Under the pieces are notes generated by a model. It had not been told where the DNA came from and made no database searches. It saw only the letters and a program-made list of their open reading frames with translations. Below are positions 30,074-42,198 of a DNA stretch of 64,000 nucleotides, in pieces. Each line of letters begins with the position of its first letter. Position 1 is the first letter of the stretch. Source of the stretch: Aggregatibacter segnis ATCC 33393 (lineage in GTDB: Bacteria; Pseudomonadota; Gammaproteobacteria; Enterobacterales; Pasteurellaceae). The DNA lies in contig NZ_GL622200.1 in the NCBI RefSeq assembly GCF_000185305.1, forward strand, positions 283,359 to 347,358, read 5' to 3'. A program made the position numbers and the translations under genes.

Positions 30074-32209
30074 TCACATATGTTTAACCCGACGCTTCAC
30101 CTCTTCCTGTTTTCCAGCATTAAACGGACGGGCATCCGGGCTGCCGAGGTAGCCGCAGACACGACGGGTGACAGAAACTTTTTCACTGTCGTGGTTGCCA
30201 CATTTCGGGCAGGTGAAACCTTTGCTAGTGCATTCAAATTCACCGGTGAAACCGCATTCGTAGCATTCGTCGATTGGCGTGTTGGTCCCGTAGTAAGGCA
30301 CGCGGTCGTAGCTGTAATTCCATACGTCTTCCAACGCTTTCAAGTTATGTTGAATATTCGGGTATTCGCCGTAGCAAATAAAACCACCGTTAGCCAATGG
30401 TGGGTACACCATTTCAAAGTCTAACTTGTCGTACGGGTTCACTTTTTTCTCTACGTCCAAGTGATAGCTGTTGGTGTAGTAACCTTTATCGGTCACGCCG
30501 TCGATAACGCCGAACTGTTTAGTGTCAAGGCGGCAGAAACGGTCGCACAGATTTTCACTTGGTGTAGAGTATAAGCTGAAGGCATAACCTGTTTCGGCAC
30601 GCCATTGTTTAACCGCGTTGCTTAAGTGTTCCACGATAGCACGGCCTTTTTCTCGCAGCATTTCGTCATCGTAAATATGCCCTTGGTGATACAACGCATT
30701 GATGGTTTCGTGAATACCGATGTAGCCAAGGGAAATGGATGCGCGGCCATTTTTGAAGATTTGCGCCACGTTATCGTCTGCTTTCAAACGCACACCGCAG
30801 GCGCCTTCCATGTAGAGAATTGGCGCGACGCGGGCTTTGGTGTGTTCCAAGCGGGCAATACGGGTCATTAAGGCTTTTTTCGCCAAAGCCAAGCGTTGAT
30901 CCAATATTTCATAGAAACGTTTTTCATCGCCTTTGGCTTCAATGGCAATACGTGGCAAATTGAGGCTTACTACGCCGAGGTTGTTACGTCCGTCATGGAT
31001 TTGTTCGCCATCCTCTTCGTAAGCGCCCAAGAAACTGCGGCAGCCCATGGGGGCTTTAAAGGAGCCGGTGACTTTGACGACTTGGTCGTAATTCAGAATA
31101 TCCGGATACATCCTTTTGCTGGCGCATTCCAACGCAAGTTGTTTGATATCGTAATTCGGGTCGTTTGGTTCCAAATTTACCCCTTTGCGTTGAGTAAAGA
31201 CCAGTTTCGGGAACACCGGTGTTTTGTGGTTTTTGCCTAAACCGCGAATTCGATTTTGTAAAATGGATTTTTGAATTAAACGTGCTTGCCAAGTTGTGCC
31301 TAAGCCAAAACCAAAGGTAACAAACGGTGTTTGCCCGTTGGCGGTGTGTAAGGTGTTTACTTCATATTCCAAGGACTGGAAGGCATCGAAACATTCTTTT
31401 TCAATCAAGGCTTGCGCATATCCTTGCGTATCTGGAATGTTCCATTGCTCTGCATTTTTGAGGTGTTTTTCATAGCTTAACTGCACATAAGGTGAAAGGA
31501 CTTCATCAATACGGTTAATGGTGGTGCCGCCGTAAATATGGCTGGCCACTTGAGCAATGATTTGGGCAGTGACAGCGGTTGCGGTACAGATCGATTTTGG
31601 CGGTTCGATTTCTGCATTTCCCATTTTAAAACCATGGGTCAACATGCCTTTTAAATCGACTAACATACAGTTAAACATCGGGAAAAATGGGGAATAATCT
31701 AAATCATGATAATGGATTTCCCCTTTTTCATGGGCTTCCACAACATCACGCGGCAAAATATAACGCTTGGCATAATGTTTCGCCACGATACCGGCCAATA
31801 AATCCCGCTGTGTCGGGATCACTTTGGCATCTTTATTGGCATTTTCGTTGAGCAATTCCACGTTGCTTTGTTCAATCAGCCCTTCGATTTCTTTGGTTAA
31901 TTGACTGCGTTTTTCACGCGCCATATCACGTTCGTGACGGTATTCAATATAAGCGCGTGCAATTTGTGGATATTGGCTTGCCATCAGGTGATTTTCGACA
32001 ATCTTTTGAATGTGGCTAATATCAATTTCTTGTTGATGATGCGCGAAAATGTCATTGCTGACTTTTTGTGCAATGTCATGACAAAAGCGTTCATCTTGAA
32101 TATCCACCGCTTGCGCTGCTTTTTTAATGGCATTAATAATGCGTTGAATTTCAAACCCGATGCGTGAACCATCACGCTTTATGACGAAAAATGTACCCAT
32201 GTTAGCCAC
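30074..32209 (-). CDS. nrdD: Anaerobic ribonucleoside-triphosphate reductase
   Basis: Makes dNTPs without oxygen using a glycyl radical. The 711 residues include an N-terminal ATP-cone (about 8-100; FVIKRDGSRIGFEIQRI). The catalytic barrel carries KAPMGCRSFLGAYEEDG, and a four-cysteine zinc site is formed by CYECGFTGEFEC and CPKCG. The radical loop is RRVCGYLGSPDARPFN with Gly686. Intact. Two NrdR boxes and a CRP-type site lie upstream, suggesting control by dNTP status and by CRP or FNR. Confidence 0.97.
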   Translation of the reverse strand: MANMGTFFVIKRDGSRIGFEIQRIINAIKKAAQAVDIQDERFCHDIAQKVSNDIFAHHQQEIDISHIQKIVENHLMASQYPQIARAYIEYRHERDMAREKRSQLTKEIEGLIEQSNVELLNENANKDAKVIPTQRDLLAGIVAKHYAKRYILPRDVVEAHEKGEIHYHDLDYSPFFPMFNCMLVDLKGMLTHGFKMGNAEIEPPKSICTATAVTAQIIAQVASHIYGGTTINRIDEVLSPYVQLSYEKHLKNAEQWNIPDTQGYAQALIEKECFDAFQSLEYEVNTLHTANGQTPFVTFGFGLGTTWQARLIQKSILQNRIRGLGKNHKTPVFPKLVFTQRKGVNLEPNDPNYDIKQLALECASKRMYPDILNYDQVVKVTGSFKAPMGCRSFLGAYEEDGEQIHDGRNNLGVVSLNLPRIAIEAKGDEKRFYEILDQRLALAKKALMTRIARLEHTKARVAPILYMEGACGVRLKADDNVAQIFKNGRASISLGYIGIHETINALYHQGHIYDDEMLREKGRAIVEHLSNAVKQWRAETGYAFSLYSTPSENLCDRFCRLDTKQFGVIDGVTDKGYYTNSYHLDVEKKVNPYDKLDFEMVYPPLANGGFICYGEYPNIQHNLKALEDVWNYSYDRVPYYGTNTPIDECYECGFTGEFECTSKGFTCPKCGNHDSEKVSVTRRVCGYLGSPDARPFNAGKQEEVKRRVKHM

Positions 32210-32237
32210 CTATATTTAGTGTGTTATCAAAGTGGCG

Positions 32238-32253
32238 ATACTATATATAGATA
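32238..32253. promoter_or_regulatory. NrdR box 1 before nrdD
   Basis: The core CTATATATAG matches the CwAtATaTwG centre of the NrdR consensus completely; the outer three bases on each side match less well. It lies about 29 bases before the nrdD start, and the centre is 32 bp from box 2. Confidence 0.7.
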
Positions 32254-32269
32254 TTTTTTTAAATTCAAC

Positions 32270-32285
32270 ACACAATATGTAGTGT
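32270..32285. promoter_or_regulatory. NrdR box 2 before nrdD
   Basis: ACACAATATGTAGTGT matches the NrdR consensus acaCwAtATaTwGtgt at 15 of 16 positions. Pairs of boxes about three helical turns apart are the norm for NrdR targets, and the two here are 32 bp apart centre to centre. Confidence 0.8.
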
Positions 32286-32383
32286 TTTTGTGTGTTTGGA
32301 ATGTATTAAATGTCGTGAGGCAAGTTAGTCATTGGTTTTGTTGAAAATTTAGCAGAAAAGAAAAATAAAAGAATTTTATTGTT

Positions 32384-32401
32384 TTGTGATTTTGATCACA
32401 A
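32384..32401. promoter_or_regulatory. CRP-type site before nrdD
   Basis: TTGTGA-TTTTGA-TCACAA is a perfect dyad matching the CRP consensus TGTGA-N6-TCACA. It lies about 175 bases before nrdD. FNR sites share part of this pattern, but the GTGA core favours CRP. Confidence 0.65.
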
Positions 32402-32428
32402 ATTGAACGTTTTGTGTTTAAAATAAAA

Positions 32429-32467
32429 AAGCGCGGTCAAAATTCATTGTCAATTTTGACCGCACTT
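32429..32467 (-). terminator. Inverted uptake-sequence terminator after the acyl-CoA synthetase gene
   Basis: AAGCGCGGTCAAAATT pairs with AATTTTGACCGCACTT (one mismatch) around a 7-base loop, 14 bases after the stop. The left copy of the uptake sequence is degenerate. Confidence 0.65.
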
Positions 32468-32480
32468 ATTATGTAAAAAC

Positions 32481-34268
32481 TTAACTATACATCGCTTCAA
32501 TCTGCTCTTTATAGCGTTGCAGAATGACTTTTCGACGTAATTTTAGCGTGGGGGTAATTTCTTCCAGCTGCGTGCTGAATGCCTGAGGCAACAACGTGAA
32601 ACGTTTGATTTGTTCCCAACCGGCAAGCTCTTTTTGTAATTCATTGATTCGCTGTTCTAGCATTTGCAAAATCTCAGAATTTTTGAGCAATTCCAACCGA
32701 TCTTGATATTTGATATTGACCTGTTTGGCGTACTCCTCAAGGGCGGCGTAGCTAGGTACGATAAGGGCGGAAACGTATTTTTTTGCATCAGCAATGACTG
32801 CAATTTGTTCGATAAATTTATCTTTGCCGATTTTGCTTTCCAACACTTGTGGGGCGATATATTTGCCATTGGAGGTTTTCATTAATTCTTTAATGCGGTC
32901 GGTGATGTATAAATTCCCCTCGGCATCAAATTCGCCTGCATCACCGGTTTTTAAGAAACCGTCTGCAGTGAAAGTATCGGCCGTTTCCTGCGGTTTTTTG
33001 TAATAACCTTTCATCACCATGCCACCGCGCACGAGGATTTCGTTATTTTCGCCAATTTTGGCTTCTGCGCCCGGCATTAAGCGACCGATGGAATTGGCGT
33101 TAAAGTGAAGATCATCCCAGCAGGAAACCGTCGCGGTGGTTTCTGTCATGCCGTAACCCAGCTTAATGTTTAAACCGATGCTGTGGAAAAATAAACCGAT
33201 CGTCGATTCTAATTTAGCACCGCCGCAAGGCATCATCCGAATGCGCCCGCCAAGTAGCGCACGTAATTTTCCAAGTACCAACTTGTTGGCGAGGGCATAC
33301 TGTTGTTTTAACAAAAAGCGGATCTTTTGTCCTTTGGCAAGGGCATCGAAATGCTGATGCCCAACGTCTATCGCCCAATGAAAAATACGTTGGCGAAGTT
33401 TTGGCGCATGATGGACTTTGTCTAAAATGGCCGTATAAATTTTTTCGTAAAACCGTGGCACGGCACACATTAAGGTTGGACGAATCTCTGTCAAAGCCGA
33501 CCGCACTTGATTGGTGTCTTCAATGTAACAGTTGGTCGCGCCGCGATGAAGCACATAAGCTACCCAAGCGCGCTCAAAAATATGAGATAACGGCAAGAAG
33601 GAAAGAGATACGTCGGTATCATCCACTTTTAATGCCTGATCGTGGGCGTTGAGTTGATGCGCTAAATTCGCGTAATCCAACATCACGCCTTTCGGCTCAC
33701 CGGTCGTGCCGGAGGTGTAAATTAATGTGAACAAATCCTCCAAGCACTTGCCATCCAACCGTTGTTGTAATTCCGCCTGATATTGTTCATCTGCCATCTC
33801 AATAAAGTCTTGCCAATGGCAGGCTTTGGCGTGTTCATGCAAATGGATTGTGCTTTTCATCGCCACGATTTTTTCCAGTTTCGGGCATTCATCGACGATC
33901 TCCAATACTTGATCATATTGTTCTTGGTCGCCCACGAAAATGATCTTCATATCTGCATTGTTAATAATAAATTGGGCTTGTTTGGCGGTGTTCGTGGCAT
34001 AAATCGGCACGGTGACGGCACGCACTTGCAATGCACCGATATCGGTGATTGTCCAACGCGGCATATTATGCGAGAAAATACCAATTTTATCTTGAATATC
34101 AATATGATTTGCTAATAACGCTAATGAAATTTGGTCAATTTGTTGTTGAAACTCTGACCAAGAAATAGACAACCAATTGTTGTCTTTGAAGTAACGAAGT
34201 GCGGTGTGATTTGCTAACGTTTTTGCTTGGCTACGCACACGGTGAATAAAATGAAAATTGAGATCCAT
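32481..34268 (-). CDS. Long-chain acyl-CoA synthetase (HI0002-like, AMP-forming)
   Basis: Activates fatty acids as acyl-AMP and then acyl-CoA. About 595 residues from the ATG at 34266-34268 ([20 protein letters not shown]); a TTG five codons earlier is possible. The AMP-binding domain has [38 protein letters not shown] and [17 protein letters not shown]. It resembles the long FadD15/ACSL branch and H. influenzae HI0002 rather than E. coli FadD. Its role may be incorporation of host fatty acids. Confidence 0.9.
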   Translation of the reverse strand: MDLNFHFIHRVRSQAKTLANHTALRYFKDNNWLSISWSEFQQQIDQISLALLANHIDIQDKIGIFSHNMPRWTITDIGALQVRAVTVPIYATNTAKQAQFIINNADMKIIFVGDQEQYDQVLEIVDECPKLEKIVAMKSTIHLHEHAKACHWQDFIEMADEQYQAELQQRLDGKCLEDLFTLIYTSGTTGEPKGVMLDYANLAHQLNAHDQALKVDDTDVSLSFLPLSHIFERAWVAYVLHRGATNCYIEDTNQVRSALTEIRPTLMCAVPRFYEKIYTAILDKVHHAPKLRQRIFHWAIDVGHQHFDALAKGQKIRFLLKQQYALANKLVLGKLRALLGGRIRMMPCGGAKLESTIGLFFHSIGLNIKLGYGMTETTATVSCWDDLHFNANSIGRLMPGAEAKIGENNEILVRGGMVMKGYYKKPQETADTFTADGFLKTGDAGEFDAEGNLYITDRIKELMKTSNGKYIAPQVLESKIGKDKFIEQIAVIADAKKYVSALIVPSYAALEEYAKQVNIKYQDRLELLKNSEILQMLEQRINELQKELAGWEQIKRFTLLPQAFSTQLEEITPTLKLRRKVILQRYKEQIEAMYS

Positions 34269-34393
34269 GGTTAAAAAATCCAAAATCAGCTAACAGTTGT
34301 GCGCTAATATAGCGGATTGAGGCTCAAAACTCTAGCAATAAGACTGTGTTTTGTGGGGATTTATTGTGTTGATGCCACTAGACAAATTATCCC

Positions 34394-34399
34394 TATAAT
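34394..34399 (+). promoter_or_regulatory. Possible -10 box for dnaE
   Basis: A perfect TATAAT about 115 bases before dnaE. The best -35 candidate (TTGATG, 34369-34374) is spaced by 19 bases, longer than ideal. Confidence 0.35.
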
Positions 34400-34513
34400 T
34401 CTCGACAAAATACCGCTAAAATTACCCACTATGGCTTTGTCAACCTTGCTCAAGCCAACGCTCAAAATCCATTGGATTTTTTGACCGCACTTTTTGTTAT
34501 TTTAAGGATGTTT

Positions 34514-37500
34514 ATGTCACCGCCACGTTTTGTTCATTTGCAGGTTCACAGTGATTTTTCCATGATTGACGGTATCGCCAAAGTGAAACCGTTGGTGAAA
34601 GCCTGTGTGGAAAATAACATGGTGGCGATGGGGCTAACAGACTTCACGAATTTCTGTGGCTTGGTCCGGTTTTATGGTGAGGCATTATCTTCCGGCGTGA
34701 AGCCGATTATCGGGGCGGATGTGCTAGTGCAAAATGAGCTGTGTGGCGAGGAAAGATTCCGTTTAACCCTCTTGGCAAAAAATAATGAAGGTTATAAAAA
34801 TATCACCTTGTTGCTTTCCAAAGCCTATGAGCGCGGTTATGCCGATGTGCCGTATATTGATCAGCAGTGGCTAGTAGAACATCGTGCCGGGGTGATTGTT
34901 TTATCCGGCGGCGTCAATGGCGATGTAGGTAAAAAATTACTGCGTAGCAATACTGATGAACTTAAAAGTGCGGTGGATTTTTACCACGAATTTTTCCCTG
35001 ATCATTTTTATCTGACGCTTACCCGTACCGGTCGCCCTGATGAAGAACATTACATCCAAGCCGCGTTAGAGTTGGCTGAACGCGAACAATTGCCGGTGGT
35101 GGCGACCAATGATGTATGCTTTTTACAGGCAGAAGATTTTGAAGCCCATGAAATTCGTGTAGCGATTCATGACGGTTTCACGTTAGACGATCCGAAACGT
35201 CCTAAAAATTATACTAGTCAACAATATTTCCGTTCTGAACAAGAAATGTGTGATTTGTTTGCCGATGTGCCAAGTGCATTGGAGAATACGCTACTGATTG
35301 CACAACGCTGTAATGTCACCATTCGATTGGGTGAATATTTCTTACCGAAATTTCCAACCGGGGATTTAAGCACCGAAGATTACCTTGTGAAACGCGCCAG
35401 AGAGGGCTTGGAAGCGCGCCTCAAAGTGTTGTTTCCTGATGAAAACGAGCGTGCAGCGCGCCGTGCGGAATATGATGAACGCTTGCAGGTGGAACTGGAT
35501 GTCATCAACCAAATGGGCTTTCCGGGTTATTTTTTGATCGTGATGGAGTTTATCCAATGGTCAAAAGATAACGATATTCCTGTCGGGCCGGGGCGGGGTT
35601 CCGGTGCGGGGTCTTTAGTGGCTTATGCGTTAAAAATTACCGATTTGGACCCGTTGGAATTCGATTTGCTTTTTGAGCGTTTCCTCAATCCAGAACGGGT
35701 TTCCATGCCTGACTTTGACGTGGACTTCTGTATGGACGGACGCGACCGCGTGATTGAACACGTCGCTGAAATGTATGGACGTGGTGCGGTGTCGCAAATT
35801 ATTACGTTCGGTACCATGGCGGCAAAAGCGGTGATTCGCGATGTGGGGCGCGTACTGGGACAACCTTATGGTTTTGTGGATCGCATTTCTAAACTAGTAC
35901 CGCCTGATCCCGGTATGACACTTGCCAAAGCCTTTGAAGCCGAGCCAAAACTGCAAGAAATTTACGATGCGGATGAAGAAGTCAGAGCTATTATTGATAT
36001 GGCGCGCAAGCTGGAAGGTGTCACTCGAAATGCCGGTAAGCATGCCGGTGGGGTGGTGATTTCGCCAACGCTAATTACAGATTTTTCACCGCTGTATTGT
36101 GATTCGGAAGGTAAACATCCGGTGACCCACTTCGATAAAAATGACGTGGAATATGCGGGTTTAGTGAAGTTTGACTTCTTAGGTCTGCGTACCTTAACCA
36201 TCATCAAATGGGCGCTGGATATGATTAACGCGCGCATGGAAAAAGAAGGCAAACCGTTGGTGGATATCAACACTATCCCATTGGATGATCACCAATCTTT
36301 TGAAGTGTTGCTCAATGCCGAAACTACGGCGGTGTTTCAGTTGGAATCGCGTGGCATGAAGGATTTGATTAAGCGCCTCAAGCCGGACTGTTTTGAAGAT
36401 ATTATCGCGTTGGTGGCGTTATTCCGTCCCGGCCCATTGCAATCGGGTATGGTGGATAACTTTATCGATCGTAAACACGGGCGCGAAGAAGTATCTTATC
36501 CTGATGCCAACTATCAGCATGAAACCCTTAAGCCAATTTTAGAACCGACCTACGGCATTATTTTGTATCAAGAGCAGGTCATGCAAATTGCTCAAGTGTT
36601 GGCGGGTTATACGTTGGGTGGCGCGGACTTATTGCGTCGTGCGATGGGTAAGAAAAAACCGGAAGAAATGGCGAAGCAGCGTTCCGTATTTGAAGAGGGT
36701 GCCATCAAAAATGGCATAGACGGCGATCTTTCCATGAAGATCTTCGATTTGGTGGAAAAATTTGCGGGTTATGGCTTTAACAAATCACACTCTGCCGCTT
36801 ATGCTTTAGTGTCCTATCAAACCCTGTGGCTGAAGGCGCACTACCCGGCGGAATTTATGGCGGCAGTCATGACTTCGGAAATGGATAACACCGACAAAAT
36901 CGTTGGCTTATATGACGAATGTATGCGCATGGGCTTGAAAGTCGTGCCACCGGATATTAACACCGGAAAACATCATTTTAGCGTCAATGAAAACGGCGAA
37001 ATTGTGTATGGTATCGGTGCGATTAAAGGCGTGGGTGAAGGGCCGATTGCAGCCTTGGTAGAAGCTCGTGAGAAAGACGGTATTTTCAAAAACTTGTTTG
37101 ATTTATGTGCCCGCGTGGATTTAAAGAAAATCAATCGACGTACGTTTGAAAGCCTGATTAAATCCGGCGCTTTCGATAAACTTGGGCCACATCGTGCGGC
37201 GTTACAACAAAATTTGGAAGATGCACTACGTGCCTCCGATCAACATGCCAAAGACGAGGCTTTAGGGCAGACGGATATGTTCGGCGTGTTGACGGAAACC
37301 AATGAAGAAGTGGAACATTCTTATGCCAATATTGCCCCTTGGACGGAAAAGACCATTTTAGACGGTGAACGGGAAACCCTCGGGCTGTATCTCAGCAGCC
37401 ATCCGGTGAGTCGTTATTTAAAAGAATTATCCCATTACAGCCCAATGCGCCTAAAAGAATTAACGCCGAATTATCGCGGACAAATGAGCACCGCCAGCGG

Positions 37501-37990
37501 TTTGGTGGTGAATACGCGCATTGCCGTGACCAAAAAAGGCAACCACATCGGCATTGCTACCATTGATGATCGCTCCGGTCGTTTAGATTTAACGTTGTTT
37601 GGCGAAGCGTTGGATAAATTCGGTGAGAAACTGCAAAAAGACACGGTGATCGTGGTGTCGGGACAAGTCAGTTTTGACGATTTCTCGCAAGGCTTGCGAA
37701 TGTCTGTGCGGGATTTGATGACGATTGATGAAGCGCGTGCGCGTTATGCCAAAAGCCTGGCGATTTGTCTTTCGCAAGAGCAAATCACACCGCAATTTAT
37801 TAAGAAATTCAAACATATTTTACAGCCTTATAGCAGCAATTCTCTGCCGGTGCATATTTATTACCAAAGCCCACAAGGCAGAGCCTTAGTCAAAATGGGC
37901 GTGCAATGGTCGGTCAACCCAACCGATGAATTGCTGACCGAACTTGTGACATTGCTTGGCGAAAGCGCGGTGGAGTTGGAGTTTGAATAG
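34514..37990 (+). CDS. dnaE: DNA polymerase III alpha subunit
   Basis: The replicative polymerase. I start it at the ATG at 34514 ([20 protein letters not shown], 1158 residues), which has TAAGGA five bases upstream; the frame extends 14 codons further through an uptake sequence. Residues 5-200 form the PHP domain ([10 protein letters not shown]). The palm carries [15 protein letters not shown] near residue 400 with two catalytic aspartates. [19 protein letters not shown] is a polymerase hallmark. The OB fold and C-terminal tau-binding region follow. Intact, E. coli length. Confidence 0.98.
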   Translation: MSPPRFVHLQVHSDFSMIDGIAKVKPLVKACVENNMVAMGLTDFTNFCGLVRFYGEALSSGVKPIIGADVLVQNELCGEERFRLTLLAKNNEGYKNITLLLSKAYERGYADVPYIDQQWLVEHRAGVIVLSGGVNGDVGKKLLRSNTDELKSAVDFYHEFFPDHFYLTLTRTGRPDEEHYIQAALELAEREQLPVVATNDVCFLQAEDFEAHEIRVAIHDGFTLDDPKRPKNYTSQQYFRSEQEMCDLFADVPSALENTLLIAQRCNVTIRLGEYFLPKFPTGDLSTEDYLVKRAREGLEARLKVLFPDENERAARRAEYDERLQVELDVINQMGFPGYFLIVMEFIQWSKDNDIPVGPGRGSGAGSLVAYALKITDLDPLEFDLLFERFLNPERVSMPDFDVDFCMDGRDRVIEHVAEMYGRGAVSQIITFGTMAAKAVIRDVGRVLGQPYGFVDRISKLVPPDPGMTLAKAFEAEPKLQEIYDADEEVRAIIDMARKLEGVTRNAGKHAGGVVISPTLITDFSPLYCDSEGKHPVTHFDKNDVEYAGLVKFDFLGLRTLTIIKWALDMINARMEKEGKPLVDINTIPLDDHQSFEVLLNAETTAVFQLESRGMKDLIKRLKPDCFEDIIALVALFRPGPLQSGMVDNFIDRKHGREEVSYPDANYQHETLKPILEPTYGIILYQEQVMQIAQVLAGYTLGGADLLRRAMGKKKPEEMAKQRSVFEEGAIKNGIDGDLSMKIFDLVEKFAGYGFNKSHSAAYALVSYQTLWLKAHYPAEFMAAVMTSEMDNTDKIVGLYDECMRMGLKVVPPDINTGKHHFSVNENGEIVYGIGAIKGVGEGPIAALVEAREKDGIFKNLFDLCARVDLKKINRRTFESLIKSGAFDKLGPHRAALQQNLEDALRASDQHAKDEALGQTDMFGVLTETNEEVEHSYANIAPWTEKTILDGERETLGLYLSSHPVSRYLKELSHYSPMRLKELTPNYRGQMSTASGLVVNTRIAVTKKGNHIGIATIDDRSGRLDLTLFGEALDKFGEKLQKDTVIVVSGQVSFDDFSQGLRMSVRDLMTIDEARARYAKSLAICLSQEQITPQFIKKFKHILQPYSSNSLPVHIYYQSPQGRALVKMGVQWSVNPTDELLTELVTLLGESAVELEFE

Positions 37991-38001
37991 ATAATAGAGA
38001 T

Positions 38002-38046
38002 AAAAAGTGCGGTCGGAAAAATCATTGTTTTTTCGACCGCACTTTT
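38002..38046. terminator. Inverted uptake-sequence terminator between dnaE and the yafJ-like gene
   Basis: AAAAAGTGCGGTCG pairs with CGACCGCACTTTTT (plus GAAAAA/TTTTTTC nearer the loop). It sits between two convergent genes and can serve both. Confidence 0.75.
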
Positions 38047-38059
38047 TCTATGAGCCGGG

Positions 38060-38890
38060 TTAGGCAACTTTAGCCGTGCCTAACGTCCCATCATCAATCA
38101 TTTCTGTTCTCGGCGTGCCGATGATTTCCCACACTTTTTCCCCATTTTTGAAGAAGACAAATCCACCGTTTTCCATTTTGCTCCAGACTTCGTCTTTGGT
38201 GAGTGGTACGGTGGTAATGATCGTGACTTTATCGCCCTCTTTGGCGTATTCATTGAAGTCGATGACACCATCGTCATCAACACGTTGTGCTTTGCCAAAT
38301 GGGGCTTTACGGGTGAGATAGTGTAAATTAGTGGAACAGCGGGCAATCATCCATTCGCCGTTAGACAGGATAAAGTTAAAGGTGCCATGCTCTGCGAGTT
38401 TGTTGCTGATATCTTGCACGGCTTGAAAAATCTGTTCTTCGTTTGGTTTTTTGCGAAAGCGATTTTTTAATTGTTCTGCCATGTAACAGAAAGCGGTTTC
38501 TGAATCAGTGCTGCCGATAGGTTGACAGAAGGATTCGCTCATGTCGGGCAGTTCGGTTAAGTTACCATTATGGGCAAACACCCAATTTTCTCCCCAGATC
38601 TCACGGATAAAGGGATGGGTATTTTCAAGATTTACATCGCCTTGCGTCGCTTTGCGAATATGCGAAATAACGTTGAGGGATTTGATGTGATATTGTTTCA
38701 CGCAATCAGCGATAGGGGAAATGTGGCCCGGTTTATTGTCGCGGAAAATACGCACGCCTTTGCCTTCAAAAAAAGCGATACCAAATCCGTCAGAATGGGA
38801 ATCAGTAAGTCCGGCACGATGACGAAATCCTTCAAATGAAAACACAATATCCGTCGGCGTATTGCAGTTCATTCCCAATAATTGGCACAT
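38060..38890 (-). CDS. yafJ: Class II glutamine amidotransferase (YafJ-like)
   Basis: A 276-residue Ntn-hydrolase. After removal of Met1, Cys2 (MCQLLGMNCNTPTDIVFSFE) becomes the N-terminal nucleophile. HSDGFGIAFFEG, SHIRKATQGDV, ENTHPF and WVFAHNGNL follow the class-II amidotransferase pattern. No synthetase domain is attached, so the acceptor is unknown. It resembles E. coli YafJ and H. influenzae HI1037. Confidence 0.88.
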   Translation of the reverse strand: MCQLLGMNCNTPTDIVFSFEGFRHRAGLTDSHSDGFGIAFFEGKGVRIFRDNKPGHISPIADCVKQYHIKSLNVISHIRKATQGDVNLENTHPFIREIWGENWVFAHNGNLTELPDMSESFCQPIGSTDSETAFCYMAEQLKNRFRKKPNEEQIFQAVQDISNKLAEHGTFNFILSNGEWMIARCSTNLHYLTRKAPFGKAQRVDDDGVIDFNEYAKEGDKVTIITTVPLTKDEVWSKMENGGFVFFKNGEKVWEIIGTPRTEMIDDGTLGTAKVA

Positions 38891-39030
38891 AAATTTGTTT
38901 TAACCCTTGTTTAGAATAACCATAGAAGAAGTGTAGATTTAACACCATAACTCCGCGAATTTCAATATTCTCACGACCTCATTTTTAGAACAAAATGTGC
39001 TGTCTCATAACAAAATTAGCTTAAAAAAAT

Positions 39031-39062
39031 ACCGCACTTTTTGTTGCTCTCAAAAGTGCGGT
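39031..39062 (-). terminator. Inverted uptake-sequence hairpin after gdhA
   Basis: ACCGCACTTTT, a 10-base loop and AAAAGTGCGGT, about 30 bases beyond the gdhA stop. Confidence 0.55.
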
Positions 39063-39090
39063 CGTTTTTCGAGGTGTTTTTTCGTGTCGA

Positions 39091-40503
<1,413 letters not shown>

Positions 40504-40657
40504 CTAAGTCGGAATTACTATGCAACAGGAAATCATATGCTTTCAAATATTTTTACGAAAAAATAATTAAATTATTTTATGTTGTTAACTTATTTTATTT
40601 TTTATTTAAAAAATGAGTTTATTTATTAGATTTGATTTATTTTTGGAGGGTGAAAAC

Positions 40658-40700
40658 AAAAGTGCGGTCATAAAAATAAGATTTTTTATGACCGCACTTT
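40658..40700 (-). terminator. Inverted uptake-sequence terminator of argH
   Basis: AAAAGTGCGGTCATAAAAA pairs with TTTTTATGACCGCACTTT, 11 bases after the argH stop. Confidence 0.75.
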
Positions 40701-40710
40701 AGAACAGATG

Positions 40711-42084
40711 TTAGGCGAATCTTGCTTTTGCTTCTGCAATGGCTTCTGCGATACGCAACGGTGATACTCCACCTTTGGCGGCGCGTTTGTCTAAGCAAGA
40801 TTGTAAAGAAAGAATGTCGTACACATCGTCTGACACTTTTTCACAGAATTGACGAAATTCAGGAATCGTCAGGTCTTCTAAGGCTTTGTGTTGTTTGATG
40901 GCATACACCACGGTTTCGCCCACAATGTGATGGGAATCACGGAATGGTACGCCTTTGGCAACCAAATAATCGGCTAATTCAGTGGCGTTGGAGTAGCCTT
41001 TCAGGGCAGATTCACGGGTGCGTTCTACGTTCACTTTGATGTCGTCTAACACCAATGACGCCATGTCTAAACAATCCTGCCAAGTGTCCAATGCATCGAA
41101 AATGCCTTCTTTGTCTTCCTGCATATCTTTGTTATAGGCTAACGGTAAACCTTTTAAGGTCATTAACATACCATTTAACGCACCGATAACACGTCCCGCT
41201 TTACCACGAATTAATTCGCAAGCATCGGGGTTTTTCTTTTGCGGCATGAGGGATGAGCCGGACGTCACGCGATCGGAGAGTTCCACAAAGTTAGATTCAC
41301 CACTGTTGAAAATAATCATATCTTCGGCGAAACGGGATAAATGCACCATGCTCAGTGAGGCGGCTGAAAGTAGTTCAACAATATGATCGCGGTCGGATAC
41401 GCTGTCCAAACTGTTACGGGTAGCAAAGGCGAAATCGAGATCTTTGGCGAGCTGTTCGCGATCGATAGGATACGCCGTGCCGGCAAGGGCGCCACTGCCT
41501 AGCGGGCAGCTATTCATGCGGCGGTAAGCATCGGCTAAACGCGAATAATCGCGATCCAACATTTCAACATAGGCCATGCACCAATGGGCAAAGGTAATCG
41601 GTTGGGCGCGTTGCAGGTGGGTGTAACCCGGCATCACGGCATCTTGGTTATTTTCTGCGGTAAGCACCAATTTGCGTTGTAATTCGCGAAGGGAATGTTG
41701 TAATTCATCCACCCGTTCTTTACACCACATTTTGATGTCGAGCGCCACTTGGTCGTTACGGCTGCGACCGGTGTGCAGTTTTTTACCCAAATTGCCCACT
41801 TTGTTGATAAGTTTACTTTCCACCCAACTGTGAATGTCTTCCGCATCATCTTGCAAAATCGCTTGCGGATTTGACCGCACTTCAATCAATAATTCGTTCA
41901 GCGCTTGTTCTAATTGTTGTTGTTCCTGTACCGTTAAAATATTGACAGAAACCAAGGCTTTCGACCAGCCGATAGAGCCTTCGATATCTTGCTCGGCAAG
42001 GCGATAGTCAAAGCGTAATGAATCGTTAAAATTTTTAAAACGCTTGTCCGCCGCCTGCGTAAAGCGTCCACCCCAAAGTGCCAT
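40711..42084 (-). CDS. argH: Argininosuccinate lyase
   Basis: Splits argininosuccinate into arginine and fumarate. I start it at the ATG at 42082-42084 ([20 protein letters not shown], 457 residues), the universal ArgH start; the open frame extends 36 codons upstream through an uptake sequence. [32 protein letters not shown] and the signature [17 protein letters not shown] are intact. No other arg genes and no clear ARG box are nearby. Confidence 0.97.
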   Translation of the reverse strand: MALWGGRFTQAADKRFKNFNDSLRFDYRLAEQDIEGSIGWSKALVSVNILTVQEQQQLEQALNELLIEVRSNPQAILQDDAEDIHSWVESKLINKVGNLGKKLHTGRSRNDQVALDIKMWCKERVDELQHSLRELQRKLVLTAENNQDAVMPGYTHLQRAQPITFAHWCMAYVEMLDRDYSRLADAYRRMNSCPLGSGALAGTAYPIDREQLAKDLDFAFATRNSLDSVSDRDHIVELLSAASLSMVHLSRFAEDMIIFNSGESNFVELSDRVTSGSSLMPQKKNPDACELIRGKAGRVIGALNGMLMTLKGLPLAYNKDMQEDKEGIFDALDTWQDCLDMASLVLDDIKVNVERTRESALKGYSNATELADYLVAKGVPFRDSHHIVGETVVYAIKQHKALEDLTIPEFRQFCEKVSDDVYDILSLQSCLDKRAAKGGVSPLRIAEAIAEAKARFA

Positions 42085-42198
42085 AGAATCCTCTGATTTG
42101 TGATTGGTGTCATTGGTTAAAAAATATATCACAGAAACAAAAAAGGCGATCAACAAAAAATTTGCTTTTTGTGACCGCACTTTTTGTGTCATTGACCG

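Noticed and set aside
30080-30424. Plus-strand frames over nrdD (114, 81, 114 and 110 residues) as an antisense gene set
   Set aside because: They are complementary-strand shadows of a well-conserved gene, without ribosome-binding sites or recognisable domains.
42085-42192. 36-residue extension of ArgH with a hydrophobic stretch that could mimic a signal anchor
   Set aside because: ArgH is cytoplasmic and universally starts MALWGGRF; the extension is translated uptake sequence and intergenic DNA.
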